The notes: a model not told the origin generated them from the letters alone. Counted from the stretch's first letter, positions 25,314 to 34,198 are shown. The stretch: 64,000 nucleotides of DNA from Aurantiacibacter gangjinensis (GCF_001886695.1 NZ_CP018097.1:434001-498000), one strand, 5' to 3'. Translations and numbers: made by a program.

Positions 25314-26840
25314 TCAGCGCATCAGCCCGCCGATAATGTTGCGCACGAACGCGGTCGCGCCGGTGCGCAGCGGATTGGCGCGGCTGCGCCGACCCATGGC
25401 CGCGCCAACGGCAATCGAGGTAAGCGAACCGGCAGCGGCGCGCGCGGCGGCCTTGCCTGCCTTGCTCCAGATATTGGGCGATTTGCGCTCTTGCTTGCGC
25501 ACTTCCTCTTCGCCCTTTTCTTCGACTTCCTTGGCGGTCGCTTCCGCATCGACGGCTTTCTGCGCCAGCACTTCGGCGGCACTCTCACGGTCGACGCGCT
25601 CGTCATATTTGCCCTCATGCGGGCTAATCGACTGGATGATCGCGCGCTCCTTGGCCGTCAGCGGGCCGAGGCGGCTGCGCGGAGGCTTGACGAGCGTACG
25701 CTGCGTCACCGTGGGCGCACCGTCCTCGTCCAGCGTGGAGACCAGCGCTTCACCGACACGTAGCTGCGTCATCACCTCGGCAATATCGAGACCCGGGTTC
25801 TCGCGGAAATTGGCCGCCGCCGCGCGGATCGCCTTGCGGTCGTTGGCGGTGAACGCGCGCAAAGCGTGCTGCACGCGGCTGCCAAGCTGGCCGGCGATCT
25901 CGTCGGGAATATCCGCCGGGTTCTGTGTCACGAAAAAAACGCCGACGCCCTTCGACCGGATAAGCCGGACCACCCGCTCGATCGTCTCTTCCAGCGCCTT
26001 GGGCGCATCGTCGAATAGCAGGTGAGCCTCGTCGAAGAAGAACACCAGCTGGGGCTTCTCCGGGTCGCCGACTTCGGGCAGCGTTTCGAACAGTTCGGCC
26101 AGCAGCCACAGCAGGAAGGTGGCGTAGAGCTTGGGGCTGCGCATCAGCCTGTCCGCCGCCAGCACGTTGACGACGCCGCGCCCCTGCTCATTCACAGTCA
26201 GGAAGTCGGCGATTTCTAGCGCAGGCTCACCGAAGAAATTGTCCGCGCCCTGGCTTTCGAAACTGAGCAATTGGCGCTGGATCGCGCCGACCGATTGCTT
26301 CGACACATTGCCGTATTCGCCCGAAAGCTCCTTCGAATTGTCATAGGCCCATTCCAGCATGGCGCGCAGGTCTTCGAAATCGAGAAGCAGCAGCTGGTTC
26401 TCGTCGGCATGGCGGAAAACGATCTGCAGCACGCCTTCCTGCGTATCGTTCAGGTCCAGCAGGCGCGAGAGCAGCAAGGGCCCCATCTCGGACACCGTGG
26501 TGCGGATCGGGTGCCCCTGCTCGCCATACAGGTCCCAGAACACGGCCGGATTGTCGGAATAGGCATAGTCTTCCATGCCCAATTCCCTAGCGCGCCCTTC
26601 CAGCTTGTCGGCATGCTTGAACGTGGGGGAGCCCGGCATGGCAATACCCGACAAATCCCCTTTCACATCGGCGACGAATACCGGGACGCCCTGCGCGGAG
26701 AAACTCTCGGCCATACCCTGCAACGTCACGGTCTTGCCGGTGCCGGTCGCGCCCGCGATCAGGCCGTGGCGGTTGGCGCGCGACAGGTCCAGCGCCTGGC
26801 GGTTACCGGCAAGGTCGTTGCCCAGAAAGATATCGGCCAT
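25314..26840 (-). CDS. HerA-like helicase/ATPase (DUF853/YjgR type)
   Basis: A 508-residue HerA/FtsK-superfamily ATPase. Walker A is GATGTGKTVTLQGMAES (about 30-46), the Walker B/arginine-type segment is LVFFFDEAHLLFDDAP near residue 275, and GVGVFFVTQNPADIPDE is the sensor-like strand. The C-terminal 100 residues are Lys/Glu/Ala rich. Members of this family pump or remodel DNA; the exact job of the bacterial DUF853 group is unsettled. Start ATG at 26840, divergent from pabBC across about 59 bp; the small downstream gene is coupled with a 1-bp gap. Confidence 0.85.
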   Translation of the reverse strand: MADIFLGNDLAGNRQALDLSRANRHGLIAGATGTGKTVTLQGMAESFSAQGVPVFVADVKGDLSGIAMPGSPTFKHADKLEGRARELGMEDYAYSDNPAVFWDLYGEQGHPIRTTVSEMGPLLLSRLLDLNDTQEGVLQIVFRHADENQLLLLDFEDLRAMLEWAYDNSKELSGEYGNVSKQSVGAIQRQLLSFESQGADNFFGEPALEIADFLTVNEQGRGVVNVLAADRLMRSPKLYATFLLWLLAELFETLPEVGDPEKPQLVFFFDEAHLLFDDAPKALEETIERVVRLIRSKGVGVFFVTQNPADIPDEIAGQLGSRVQHALRAFTANDRKAIRAAAANFRENPGLDIAEVMTQLRVGEALVSTLDEDGAPTVTQRTLVKPPRSRLGPLTAKERAIIQSISPHEGKYDERVDRESAAEVLAQKAVDAEATAKEVEEKGEEEVRKQERKSPNIWSKAGKAAARAAAGSLTSIAVGAAMGRRSRANPLRTGATAFVRNIIGGLMR

Positions 26841-26899
26841 GGCTGCCCCTCGAAATTCGCGTGTTGCGGTTAGTTTGCGCGGAAACTAGAGCCACGACG

Positions 26900-28693
26900 A
26901 TGGATGGCAAGTCCCCCTTCGTATTGCTCGACGATGCGCGTGAGAGCGGCGCGAGCGATGCGCAGTATTTTACCGGTCCGAGCCAGGTTTTCGTGGCGCG
27001 CCGTCCCGGGGATGTGGAGCGCGTTCTGGCACAGGCGGAAGCCGCGCGCTCGGAGAGCGGCAAGCATCTGGCTGGCTACATCGCTTATGAAGCAGGCCTT
27101 GCGCTGGAAGAGCGGTTGCAAGGGCTTGCAGCGAAGCGTTCCGGGGGTGACGGGCCGCTGGTCTGGCTGGGCCTGTTCGACGCGCCCGGGACCATTCCTG
27201 CCGCCGACATGCCGGACTGGCTGGCCGCGCGTGCCGGCGGGCGGGCGAGCATCGGCCCGCTCGATCCGCAAATCTCGACCGGCGCCTATCTCGATGCCTT
27301 CGACCGCCTGCAGGAGGCGATCCGCGCGGGCGATATCTACCAGGCCAATCTCACTTTCCCGCTGGCCGGACCGGCGCGTGGGCACCCTGCCGCGATCTAT
27401 GCCGCAATCCGCCCGGATGCGGCGGCGGGCTATGGCGGACTGATCTTCGACGGGTCGGACTGGCTGCTATCCTTCAGCCCCGAACTGTTCGTGTCGCTTA
27501 AGGGCAAGAGCGCGCGGGTCAAGCCGATGAAAGGCACGCGGCCGCGCGCTGCCGATGCGGCGCAGGACCGCGCCATGGCGGAAGAGCTGGCACATTCCGC
27601 CAAGGACAAGGCCGAGAACCTGATGATCGTCGACCTGATGCGCAATGATCTTTCCCGCGTGGCCGAGCCGGGCAGCGTGCAGGTCGAGGCGCCCTTCGCG
27701 GTAGAGAGCTATCCCACGGTGCACCAGATGGTCAGCACCGTCCACGCCACGCTGGCGGAAGGCAAAGGCGCGATGGACATGGTGCGCGCGCTGTTTCCCT
27801 GCGGCTCCATCACCGGCACGCCCAAGATCCGCGCCATGGAACTGATCGCCGAAGTCGAACGCGATCCGCGCGGCCCATATTGCGGCGCAATCGGACGCAT
27901 CGATCCCAATGGCCATGCCGCGTTCAATGTCGCCATCCGCACCATCCGCCTGACGCCGGGCGAGAACGAGCGCCACAAGGCGGTACTCGGTGTGGGCGGA
28001 GCGATCGTGGCCGATAGCGACGGCATGGAGGAATGGCGCGAGTGTCTCGTCAAAGGTGCATTCGTGCGCGGCGCTGCGGGCGGGCACGACCTGATCGAGA
28101 CGATGCGCTTTTCCGCCGTGGACGGCATGCCGCTGCTGGAACTGCATCTGGAGCGCATGAAGGAAAGCGCTGCGGCGCTGGGCTTTGCTTTCGACCGGCA
28201 TGAAACGCGCAACCGTATCCAGGCGCTCTGCTTCGAGCTTGAAAAGGACGCAAAGCTGCGGCTGCTCCTCTCTCGCTCCGGCGCGACGTCGCTCGAAGCG
28301 CATCCCATGCCCGACGCTTTGACGGAGCCTGTGCGGTGTATCGCCTTGCCGCACCCGACCGTACCGCATGACTGGCGCTTGCGGCACAAGAGCACCGACC
28401 GGCACTTCTATGACGATGCGCTGTCCGTCGCGCGCGACGCCGGAACCGAGGAGGCCCTGCTGGTGCGGGAGGACGGCCTGCTGACCGAAGGCTGCTGGAC
28501 CAACATCTTCATCAAGCGCGACGACATACTGTTGACCCCGCCGCTTGCACTGGGCTTGCTGCCGGGCGTGTTGCGCCGCTCGCTGATCGAGGATGGCCGA
28601 GCGCGTGAGGCGGAACTCAGGCTTGAAGATCTGGCGGATGGCTTCTTTATCGGGAACGCCCTGCGTGGGCTGCTGCCTGCCGCGCTGATTTGA
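26900..28693 (+). CDS. pabB: Aminodeoxychorismate synthase component I fused to aminodeoxychorismate lyase (PabB-PabC)
   Basis: Makes p-aminobenzoate for folate from chorismate in two steps. In about the first 385 residues is the PabB/TrpE-like chorismate domain: KGTRPRAADAAQDRAMAEEL, FPCGSITGTPKIRAMEL and GPYCGAIGRIDPNGHAAFNV. From about residue 390 the PLP fold-IV (PabC) domain starts (GHDLIETMRFSAVDGMPLL), with RHKSTDRHFYDDA holding the PLP lysine and GCWTNIFIKRDDILLTPPL and GLLPGVLR. Such fusions are common in alphaproteobacteria. Start taken at ATG 26900 (MDGKSPFVLLDDARESG); a GTG at 26861 is in frame. Confidence 0.92.
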   Translation: MDGKSPFVLLDDARESGASDAQYFTGPSQVFVARRPGDVERVLAQAEAARSESGKHLAGYIAYEAGLALEERLQGLAAKRSGGDGPLVWLGLFDAPGTIPAADMPDWLAARAGGRASIGPLDPQISTGAYLDAFDRLQEAIRAGDIYQANLTFPLAGPARGHPAAIYAAIRPDAAAGYGGLIFDGSDWLLSFSPELFVSLKGKSARVKPMKGTRPRAADAAQDRAMAEELAHSAKDKAENLMIVDLMRNDLSRVAEPGSVQVEAPFAVESYPTVHQMVSTVHATLAEGKGAMDMVRALFPCGSITGTPKIRAMELIAEVERDPRGPYCGAIGRIDPNGHAAFNVAIRTIRLTPGENERHKAVLGVGGAIVADSDGMEEWRECLVKGAFVRGAAGGHDLIETMRFSAVDGMPLLELHLERMKESAAALGFAFDRHETRNRIQALCFELEKDAKLRLLLSRSGATSLEAHPMPDALTEPVRCIALPHPTVPHDWRLRHKSTDRHFYDDALSVARDAGTEEALLVREDGLLTEGCWTNIFIKRDDILLTPPLALGLLPGVLRRSLIEDGRAREAELRLEDLADGFFIGNALRGLLPAALI

Positions 28694-28723
28694 ACGACCG
28701 CCCCGAGCGTGTAAGGGGCTGGG

Positions 28724-29380
28724 GTGACTCACATTCCCATCCTCTTCGAAGACGGCGAAGCGCTCGTCATCGACAAGCCTGCCGGCCTTCCCATCGAGAC
28801 GCCGCGCAAGGGCGGACCTGCGCTCACCGACCATCTCGATAGCTTGCGCCTCGGCTTCCAGCGCCAGCCCGTGCCGGTGCACAGGCTCGATACCGATACG
28901 TCGGGCTGCCTGCTGCTCGCGCGCAATCCCAAGGCGCTCAAACGCTTCAACCGGGCCTTCGAGGAAAAGGCCGTTACCAAGACCTATCTCGGCATTGTGG
29001 CCGGGCCGGTGGAGGGTGAAGAAGGCACGATCGACATCGCGCTCGCCAAGGTCAGCAGCGAGGCGCGCGGCTGGCGGATGATACCGGCGAAGAAGGGCAA
29101 GCCCTCCATCACGCACTGGACCAAGCGGGCCGAACTGCCCGGCGGGCTGACGCTGGTGGAGTTTCGCCCCGAAACAGGTCGCACGCACCAGATCCGCGTT
29201 CATGCGGAGCACACCTTCAAACGCTCGCTGCTGGGCGATCCGGTCTATGGCCACAAGGATGCGCGGGTCGGCCGCACCATGCTTCATGCCAGCGCGCTGG
29301 TAATCACGCGCGAGGGCAAGCCGGACATTACTGCCGAGGCACCGCTCCCGGCAGACTTCGCGGGCCTTGGGGCCGAATAA
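28724..29380 (+). CDS. RluA-family RNA pseudouridine synthase
   Basis: A 218-residue pseudouridine synthase. The catalytic motif HRLDTDTSGCLLLARN (with the nucleophilic Asp) is intact, and GRTHQIRVHAEHT near residue 145-160 is the family second motif. No S4 domain is seen, as in the compact RluA/TruC-like members. Its stop overlaps the start of arfB (ATAATGG), pointing to an operon. The RNA target (tRNA or 23S rRNA position) cannot be told from the sequence. Confidence 0.92.
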   Translation: MTHIPILFEDGEALVIDKPAGLPIETPRKGGPALTDHLDSLRLGFQRQPVPVHRLDTDTSGCLLLARNPKALKRFNRAFEEKAVTKTYLGIVAGPVEGEEGTIDIALAKVSSEARGWRMIPAKKGKPSITHWTKRAELPGGLTLVEFRPETGRTHQIRVHAEHTFKRSLLGDPVYGHKDARVGRTMLHASALVITREGKPDITAEAPLPADFAGLGAE

Positions 29381-29784
29381 TGGGCGACATCCTCGATAAG
29401 GCGAATGCCCTTGCCGAGGAGAGCTTTATCGCCGCGTCGGGCCCGGGCGGACAAAACGTCAACAAGGTGGCGACCGCGGTGCAGCTGCGCGTCAACATCT
29501 ACGCTCTAGGCCTGCCGCCGCGCGTCTTCCACCGGCTGAAGGACCTGGCCGGCAACCGCCTCAACATCGCGGGCGAAATCGTGATCGATGCGCGCAATCA
29601 CCGTACGCAGGAAGCGAATCGGCGCGAGGCGCGCGAAAGGCTCGCCCAGCTAATCGAAGATGCGCTGAAAGAGCCGAAGAAACGCGCCCGTACCCGCGTC
29701 AATCGCGTCGGCAAGACCAAGCGGCTCGCCAGCAAGAAGGCGCGCGGGGAGAAAAAGGCGCTGCGCGGCAAGATCGAGATGTAG
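29380..29784 (+). CDS. arfB: Peptidyl-tRNA hydrolase / alternative ribosome-rescue factor ArfB
   Basis: A 134-residue class I release-factor-like protein that frees stalled ribosomes by hydrolysing peptidyl-tRNA. The GGQ motif is in SGPGGQNVNKVATAVQLRVN, and the C-terminal tail is basic (ARTRVNRVGKTKRLASKK, KKALRGK), as needed to reach into the empty mRNA channel. Its ATG overlaps the stop of the preceding pseudouridine synthase gene. The length matches E. coli YaeJ (about 140). Confidence 0.93.
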   Translation: MGDILDKANALAEESFIAASGPGGQNVNKVATAVQLRVNIYALGLPPRVFHRLKDLAGNRLNIAGEIVIDARNHRTQEANRREARERLAQLIEDALKEPKKRARTRVNRVGKTKRLASKKARGEKKALRGKIEM

Positions 29785-29916
29785 CAGGCGCGGCTCGTCA
29801 CGCTTGACTTTTCCCCGATTCTCTCCCATTGGCGCGCCCTTGAAGGGCGGCGCGCTGCGTCGCCTGTATTTTTTCCGGACCGCTATGGTCCCTCACCAGT
29901 TTTCGAAGGCAAGACC

Positions 29917-30084
29917 ATGGCGAAGCCCGCAACCATCAAGATCCGTCTTAACTCGACCGCGGATACCGGCCACTTCTATGTGACCAAGAAGAACCCGCGC
30001 AACCACACCGAGAAGTTCGTCTTCCGCAAGTACGACCCGATCGCGAAGAAGCACGTCGAGTACAAGGAAGGCAAGATCAAGTAA
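29917..30084 (+). CDS. rpmG: 50S ribosomal protein L33
   Basis: A 55-residue ribosomal protein reading [20 protein letters not shown] through [17 protein letters not shown]. The long-known L33 features RLVSTA-like strand, [10 protein letters not shown] and KKYDPIARKH-type end are all present; it has no zinc-binding cysteines, so it is the Cys-less form. ATG at 29917, stop TAA at 30082-30084. The 132 bp before it contain TTGACT at 29804-29809, a possible -35 box, but no confident -10. Confidence 0.95.
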   Translation: MAKPATIKIRLNSTADTGHFYVTKKNPRNHTEKFVFRKYDPIAKKHVEYKEGKIK

Positions 30085-30183
30085 GCCGGCTTGGCCGCGC
30101 CCACTGATCGCCGGATTTGCTGAATGGCGGGAACCACCGCAATTCAGTGACGGTTCAAAGCTCCGCCACTATTGGCATGGAGT

Positions 30184-30849
30184 ATGACCACCGTGAAAAA
30201 TCTTTTCCGCAAGCCCGTGACCGCCGCAATCGTCGGCTCGCTGGCGCTTGCCGTCCCCGCATCGCTGGCCGTGCCCGCGCAGACAGCCATTGCGCAGTCG
30301 CAGACGGACCAGCTCGACCGTGCGACCCGCGCCCTGCGCGCCATCACCACGATGCGCGCCGATTTCACGCAGACAGACCGCGCCGGCAATGTCGTTGCCG
30401 GAGAGCTGACGCTGAAGAACCCGGGCAAGATCCGCTTCGAATATAGCGACGATGTCAACATGCTCGTCGTCTCCAACGGGCGTTCGCTGACACTGGTGGA
30501 TTACGACGTGAACCAGGTCGAACGCTGGCCGATCAGCGACTCGCCGCTTGGCGCACTGCTCGATCCGAACCGCGACATGCGCCGCTATGGCCGTGTGGTC
30601 GAAGCGCGCAGCGGCGCCATCAGCATCGAAGTCGCCGACCCCTCGCGCCCCGAATTCGGGACCATCCGCCTGATTTTCGTCGAAAGCGGCGGAGCGCCCG
30701 GTGGTCTGGAACTGACAAGCTGGGTAGCGCTGGATGCACAAAACGAGCGCACGACCGTGCGCTTGCGCAATCATCGTTATGGCATGAGCGTTTCCGATAG
30801 CGAATTCCGCTATCGCGATCCGCGCCGTTCCACTCGTCGCCCCGGCTGA
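30184..30849 (+). CDS. lolA: Outer-membrane lipoprotein carrier LolA-like protein
   Basis: A 221-residue periplasmic protein that carries lipoproteins from the LolCDE exporter to LolB. It has a hydrophobic signal stretch (AAIVGSLALAVPASLAVPA), cut before QTAIAQ. The LolA pattern is visible as RADFTQTDRAGNVVAGELTL, with PGKIRFEYSDDVNMLVVSNG and ALLDPNRD. Start ATG 30184 (MTTVKNLFRKP); a TTG at 30172 is also in frame. Located alone between rpmG and the exonuclease III gene. Confidence 0.85.
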   Translation: MTTVKNLFRKPVTAAIVGSLALAVPASLAVPAQTAIAQSQTDQLDRATRALRAITTMRADFTQTDRAGNVVAGELTLKNPGKIRFEYSDDVNMLVVSNGRSLTLVDYDVNQVERWPISDSPLGALLDPNRDMRRYGRVVEARSGAISIEVADPSRPEFGTIRLIFVESGGAPGGLELTSWVALDAQNERTTVRLRNHRYGMSVSDSEFRYRDPRRSTRRPG

Positions 30850-31171
30850 TCGGGCAGCCGCCCAGCGGTTGTATATTTACGACAAAACGCGCGCGAAATT
30901 CATTGGCGGGACAGGGAAATAGGCGTAATTTCTTAATCATAGATACGCGGTGAGGCGGGTTTCCCCCCTGTTGCTCGATCCTCGAAAGCCTGCGTGTCTT
31001 GTGAAGCGTGACGAACGCTCAATAGGAACCCCTGTCGCATATGCCCCCGCGACAGGGGTTTTTATGTGCTCGTAATCCGGGCGCGATGACAGGCCACATC
31101 CATGCCATGCCGCGATGTCGTGTCCTACCGGCACTGGACCGGGCGAGGATGGCCCCCTAGATGCTTCGGCC
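30850..31171 (+). other. Intergenic region with leader/attenuator-like structure before exonuclease III
   Basis: About 320 bp without a gene. It contains a strong intrinsic terminator (31027-31063) placed roughly 110 bp before the exonuclease start. At 30965-30974 is CCCCTGTTGC, nearly the same as the left terminator arm CCCCTGTCGC (31029-31038), so either could pair with the right arm GCGACAGGGG. The pattern fits a transcription attenuator or a small RNA with terminator; no known riboswitch was recognised (an FMN riboswitch was looked for and not found). Confidence 0.5.
31027..31063 (+). terminator. Intrinsic terminator
   Basis: Perfect 12-bp stem: AACCCCTGTCGC (31027-31038) and GCGACAGGGGTT (31049-31060), with a 10-nt loop and a run of Ts ending at 31063. 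It may end the lolA transcript or a leader/small RNA starting after 30850. Confidence 0.88.
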
Positions 31172-31963
31172 ATGGTTTCTGTCGCGTCCTGGAATATCAA
31201 CTCCGTCCGCCTGCGCATGCCCATTGTGGCGCGCTACCTGAAAGAGCACGCGCCCGACGTGCTGTGCCTTCAGGAGATCAAATGTCAGGAGGACCAGTTC
31301 CCCTACAAGGCCTTCGCCGAACTGGGGTACGAGCACACTGCGGTGCATGGGCAAAAGGGCTATCACGGCGTTGCCACGGTCAGCCGCGTGCCGATCCAAG
31401 AATTTTCGCGCCATGACTGGCAGGACAATGGCGAGGCGCGCCATGTCGGCGTGGAACTGCCCGAGCATGACGGCATGATCGTCGAGAATGTCTACGTGCC
31501 CGCAGGCGGCGACATTCCCGACCGCGAGCAGAACGTGAAGTTTGGCCAGAAACTCGATTTCCTCGAGCGCATGACACGCTGGGCCGACACGGTGGACCGG
31601 CCCACGCTGATCGTCGGCGATTTCAACATCGCGCCGCTCGAAAGCGATGTGTGGAGCCACAAGCAGCTGCTGAAAGTCGTCAGCCATACGCCCGTCGAAG
31701 TCGAAAGCCTGCAGCGCTTCATGGATGCGCATGGGTGGGACGACATCGGCCGCCAGCATATTCCCGATCCGGAGCGCTATTACAGCTGGTGGAGCTATCG
31801 CTCGAAAGACTGGAAAGTGAACGATCGCGGGCGGCGGCTCGATCATATGTGGGCGTCACCCGAACTGGCAAAGCAGGCGACCGCGCACAGCGTGCTGGAG
31901 GAAGCGCGCGACTGGGAAAAGCCGAGCGACCACGTGCCGCTGCTGACGGAGTTCGACATCTGA
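31172..31963 (+). CDS. xth: Exodeoxyribonuclease III
   Basis: AP endonuclease/3'-exonuclease of base excision repair. The 263-residue protein has the ExoIII motifs: WNINSVRLRMPIV, LCLQEIKCQEDQFP (metal Glu), GDFNIAP (catalytic Asp/Asn) and SDHVPLLTEFD (His-Asp) at the end. ATG at 31172 (MVSVASWNIN) is chosen; the frame is open upstream to 31115 without support. The stop overlaps a possible CTG start of ribA, and the two genes are likely one transcript behind the terminator at 31027. Confidence 0.95.
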   Translation: MVSVASWNINSVRLRMPIVARYLKEHAPDVLCLQEIKCQEDQFPYKAFAELGYEHTAVHGQKGYHGVATVSRVPIQEFSRHDWQDNGEARHVGVELPEHDGMIVENVYVPAGGDIPDREQNVKFGQKLDFLERMTRWADTVDRPTLIVGDFNIAPLESDVWSHKQLLKVVSHTPVEVESLQRFMDAHGWDDIGRQHIPDPERYYSWWSYRSKDWKVNDRGRRLDHMWASPELAKQATAHSVLEEARDWEKPSDHVPLLTEFDI

Positions 31964-31995
31964 GCGAGCTCGATGCCTCCGCTGCGCAGCGCCGC

Positions 31996-33030
31996 GTGGC
32001 GCAGGCCGTGGATGCGCTGCGCCATGGCTGGCCGATCCGCATCGGCGATACGCCGGTGCTGCTGCCGGTCGAAACGGCGTCGGGCGATGCAGCATCCGAC
32101 CACCTGTTGGTTTCCGCCGCGCGCGCGCAGACGCTTAAGCTGGCGAACCAGCGCGATGCGGCGGACGGGCATTCGCCGGTGCTGATGCGCGCAGCCGATG
32201 CGCTGGACCTCGCCGCCGCCCTGCCGGTCGCCGATCCGGCGCTCGATCCGGTCAACCCGCTGAAAGGTCCGTTCCGCGCGGAGCCGCTGGCGTGGTTGCA
32301 CGCAGCCGAAACCGCGATGGAACTGGCACGCATCGCCGGGATCCTGCCCGCCTTTCTCGTCGATCCGGCATCCGGTGACGCGCCGGTCATGTTGCAGCCG
32401 GACGATCTCGAGCTCTGGGCCGATCCGGCGAATCTACGCATTGCCACGCGCGCGCGCCTCCCCATTGCTGCGGAGGAGGAGGCTGAAATCATCGCCTTCC
32501 GCTCACCCGGCGACATGCGCGAGCATGTCGCGCTGGTCCTCGGCCATCGCACAAGCGAGCGTGTGCCGCTGGTGCGGCTGCATTCCGAATGCCTCACGGG
32601 CGACATTTTCGGCAGCCTCAAATGCGATTGCGGACCGCAGCTCGACGCGGCCCTTGCCGCCATGTCGGCCGAGGCAAGCAAGGGTGGATGGGGCGTGCTC
32701 CTCTACATGCGGCAGGAAGGGCGCGGCATCGGCATCATCAACAAGCTGCGCGCCTATCGCTTGCAGGATGAAGGTTTCGATACGCTGGAAGCTAACCGCC
32801 GCCTCGGCCTGCCCGAAGAAGCGCGCGATTTTCCGCTCGCCGCGCGCATGCTCTATCTGATGGGCGTGGGTGACGTACGGCTGATGACCAACAATCTGGA
32901 AAAGGTCGTGGCGCTGGAGGATGCCGGCGTGCGCGTAAGCGAACGGGTGCCGCACGAACTGCCCGCCAATCCGCACAACCGCCGCTATCTCGATACCAAG
33001 CGCGACCGCGCCGGGCACTTGCTGGCCTAG
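31996..33030 (+). CDS. ribA: GTP cyclohydrolase II
   Basis: First step of riboflavin synthesis: GTP to diaminohydroxyphosphoribosylaminopyrimidine. Zinc cysteines and catalytic segment are visible in HSECLTGDIFGSLKCDCG and MRQEGRGIGIINKLRAYRLQ, then ANRRLGLPEEARDF and VRLMTNNLEKV. It has an N-terminal extension of unknown role before the core (about 150 residues), as seen in sphingomonads. Start uncertain: GTG 31996 is the first conventional codon, but the frame runs unbroken from a CTG at 31960 overlapping the xth stop (CTGA), which would add SELDASAAQRR, a plausible N-terminus. Confidence 0.88.
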   Translation: MAQAVDALRHGWPIRIGDTPVLLPVETASGDAASDHLLVSAARAQTLKLANQRDAADGHSPVLMRAADALDLAAALPVADPALDPVNPLKGPFRAEPLAWLHAAETAMELARIAGILPAFLVDPASGDAPVMLQPDDLELWADPANLRIATRARLPIAAEEEAEIIAFRSPGDMREHVALVLGHRTSERVPLVRLHSECLTGDIFGSLKCDCGPQLDAALAAMSAEASKGGWGVLLYMRQEGRGIGIINKLRAYRLQDEGFDTLEANRRLGLPEEARDFPLAARMLYLMGVGDVRLMTNNLEKVVALEDAGVRVSERVPHELPANPHNRRYLDTKRDRAGHLLA

Positions 33031-33875
33031 CCGGCCCAGCGCCCCAGCGACTGGCCCATGCGCACGCTGTCGCCAGCCTTCAGCGAGCCGTCCCATGTGA
33101 GTTTGCCCGGCTCGAACAGCAGCACGACAGTCGAGCCGAGGAAGAAGCGGCCCATCTCCGCACCCGCTGCCAGCGTTCGCTCGCCATCGGCAAAGTCGCG
33201 GCGGATGACTTCCGGGTGATGCGTTTCGGTGCGGCCCTGCCACACCGTCTCGATCCCGGCGACGATCATCGCGCCCACCATTACGCTGGCGAATTGCCCG
33301 TGAGCCCCGCCATCGAATTGGCAGGCCAGCCGTTCATTACGCGCAAACAGCCCGTCAACATTCTCCGCCGTCACCGTATTCACGCTGAACAGGTCGCCCG
33401 GAACATAGACGGTCGACTGCAGATCGCCGTCGGCAGGCATGTGGACGCGGTGATAGTCTTTCGGCGAGAGGTAGATCGTGGCGAAATGTCCGCCCGCAAA
33501 GCGCGCCGCAGCGGCATCATCGCCGCCGAGCAGCTGTGCAGCGGTGAAATGCCTGCCTTTCGCCTGGAAGATCCTGCCATCCTCGATCCGGCCAATCTGG
33601 CTGATGGCACCGTCCGCCGGACTGAGCACGTTGTCGCGCGCATCGGCGAGCGGGCGCGCGCCCGGCTTCAGCTCCCGCATGAAGAAATCGTTGAAGCTCG
33701 CATAAGCCTCGATGGGCCGCGCCGCCTCGCTCATATCGACATCGTATGATGCGATGAAACGGCGGATCAACCGATCCTTCAGCCATGGCTTTTGCGAACC
33801 AGCAAACCGGCCAGCGAAGCGCGACACGGCATGGTGAGGGACGATTTTCTGGAAGGCGATGAATGGCTTGGACAT
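33027..33875 (-). CDS. psd: Phosphatidylserine decarboxylase
   Basis: Makes phosphatidylethanolamine from phosphatidylserine. The 282-residue precursor carries the self-cleavage site LGST (GRFFLGSTVVLL, about residue 243), where the serine becomes the pyruvoyl group. Preceding features are SPADGAISQIG and KDYHRVHMPADG. ATG start (MSKPFIAFQKIVPHH) at 33875. The stop overlaps that of ribA. It lies 9 bp after the TraR/DksA-like gene, so they form one unit. Confidence 0.94.
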   Translation of the reverse strand: MSKPFIAFQKIVPHHAVSRFAGRFAGSQKPWLKDRLIRRFIASYDVDMSEAARPIEAYASFNDFFMRELKPGARPLADARDNVLSPADGAISQIGRIEDGRIFQAKGRHFTAAQLLGGDDAAAARFAGGHFATIYLSPKDYHRVHMPADGDLQSTVYVPGDLFSVNTVTAENVDGLFARNERLACQFDGGAHGQFASVMVGAMIVAGIETVWQGRTETHHPEVIRRDFADGERTLAAGAEMGRFFLGSTVVLLFEPGKLTWDGSLKAGDSVRMGQSLGRWAG

Positions 33876-33884
33876 TGGCGGGCC

Positions 33885-34148
33885 TTAGCGCAGCTGGCTG
33901 TCTTTGGAACCTCTGCGATTGATGGCCGAATGGCGCACTGCGGAATCGCGGCCCGATTGGCAGGGCACGCAGGTGCGCACACCGGGCACGGCCATGCGGC
34001 GCTTCTCCGGAATGTCCTCTCCGCAAATATCGCAAAATTCGGCGCTTTCGCCCCGGGGCAACCGTGCGCGGGCCGCGGCCACCGCGTCACTCACCGTATC
34101 GTCGATCTGATCCTGCACCGCGCCATCGCGCGACCATCCGCCTGCCAT
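33885..34148 (-). CDS. TraR/DksA family zinc-finger protein
   Basis: A small (87 residues) DksA/TraR-type protein. It has the four-cysteine zinc finger as C-x2-C and C-x2-C: EFCDICGEDIPEKR, then TCVPCQSGRD. The long coiled-coil tip of full DksA is missing, so it is more like YbiI/TraR forms. Those bind the RNA polymerase secondary channel or are of unknown role. It precedes psd in an operon with a 9-bp gap. Confidence 0.87.
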   Translation of the reverse strand: MAGGWSRDGAVQDQIDDTVSDAVAAARARLPRGESAEFCDICGEDIPEKRRMAVPGVRTCVPCQSGRDSAVRHSAINRRGSKDSQLR

Positions 34149-34198
34149 TGCATCGCTCCTTGCCCAGATAACGGGCGAAGACAGCGGCGCGTTCCGGC

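Noticed and set aside
27467-29287. 606-codon open frame antisense to pabBC and the pseudouridine synthase gene
   Set aside because: Covers two well-supported genes on the other strand; composition is typical of a shadow frame.
30850-31063. FMN riboswitch upstream of the ribA operon
   Set aside because: None of the conserved RFN sequence blocks are found; kept only as an unknown leader-like structure.
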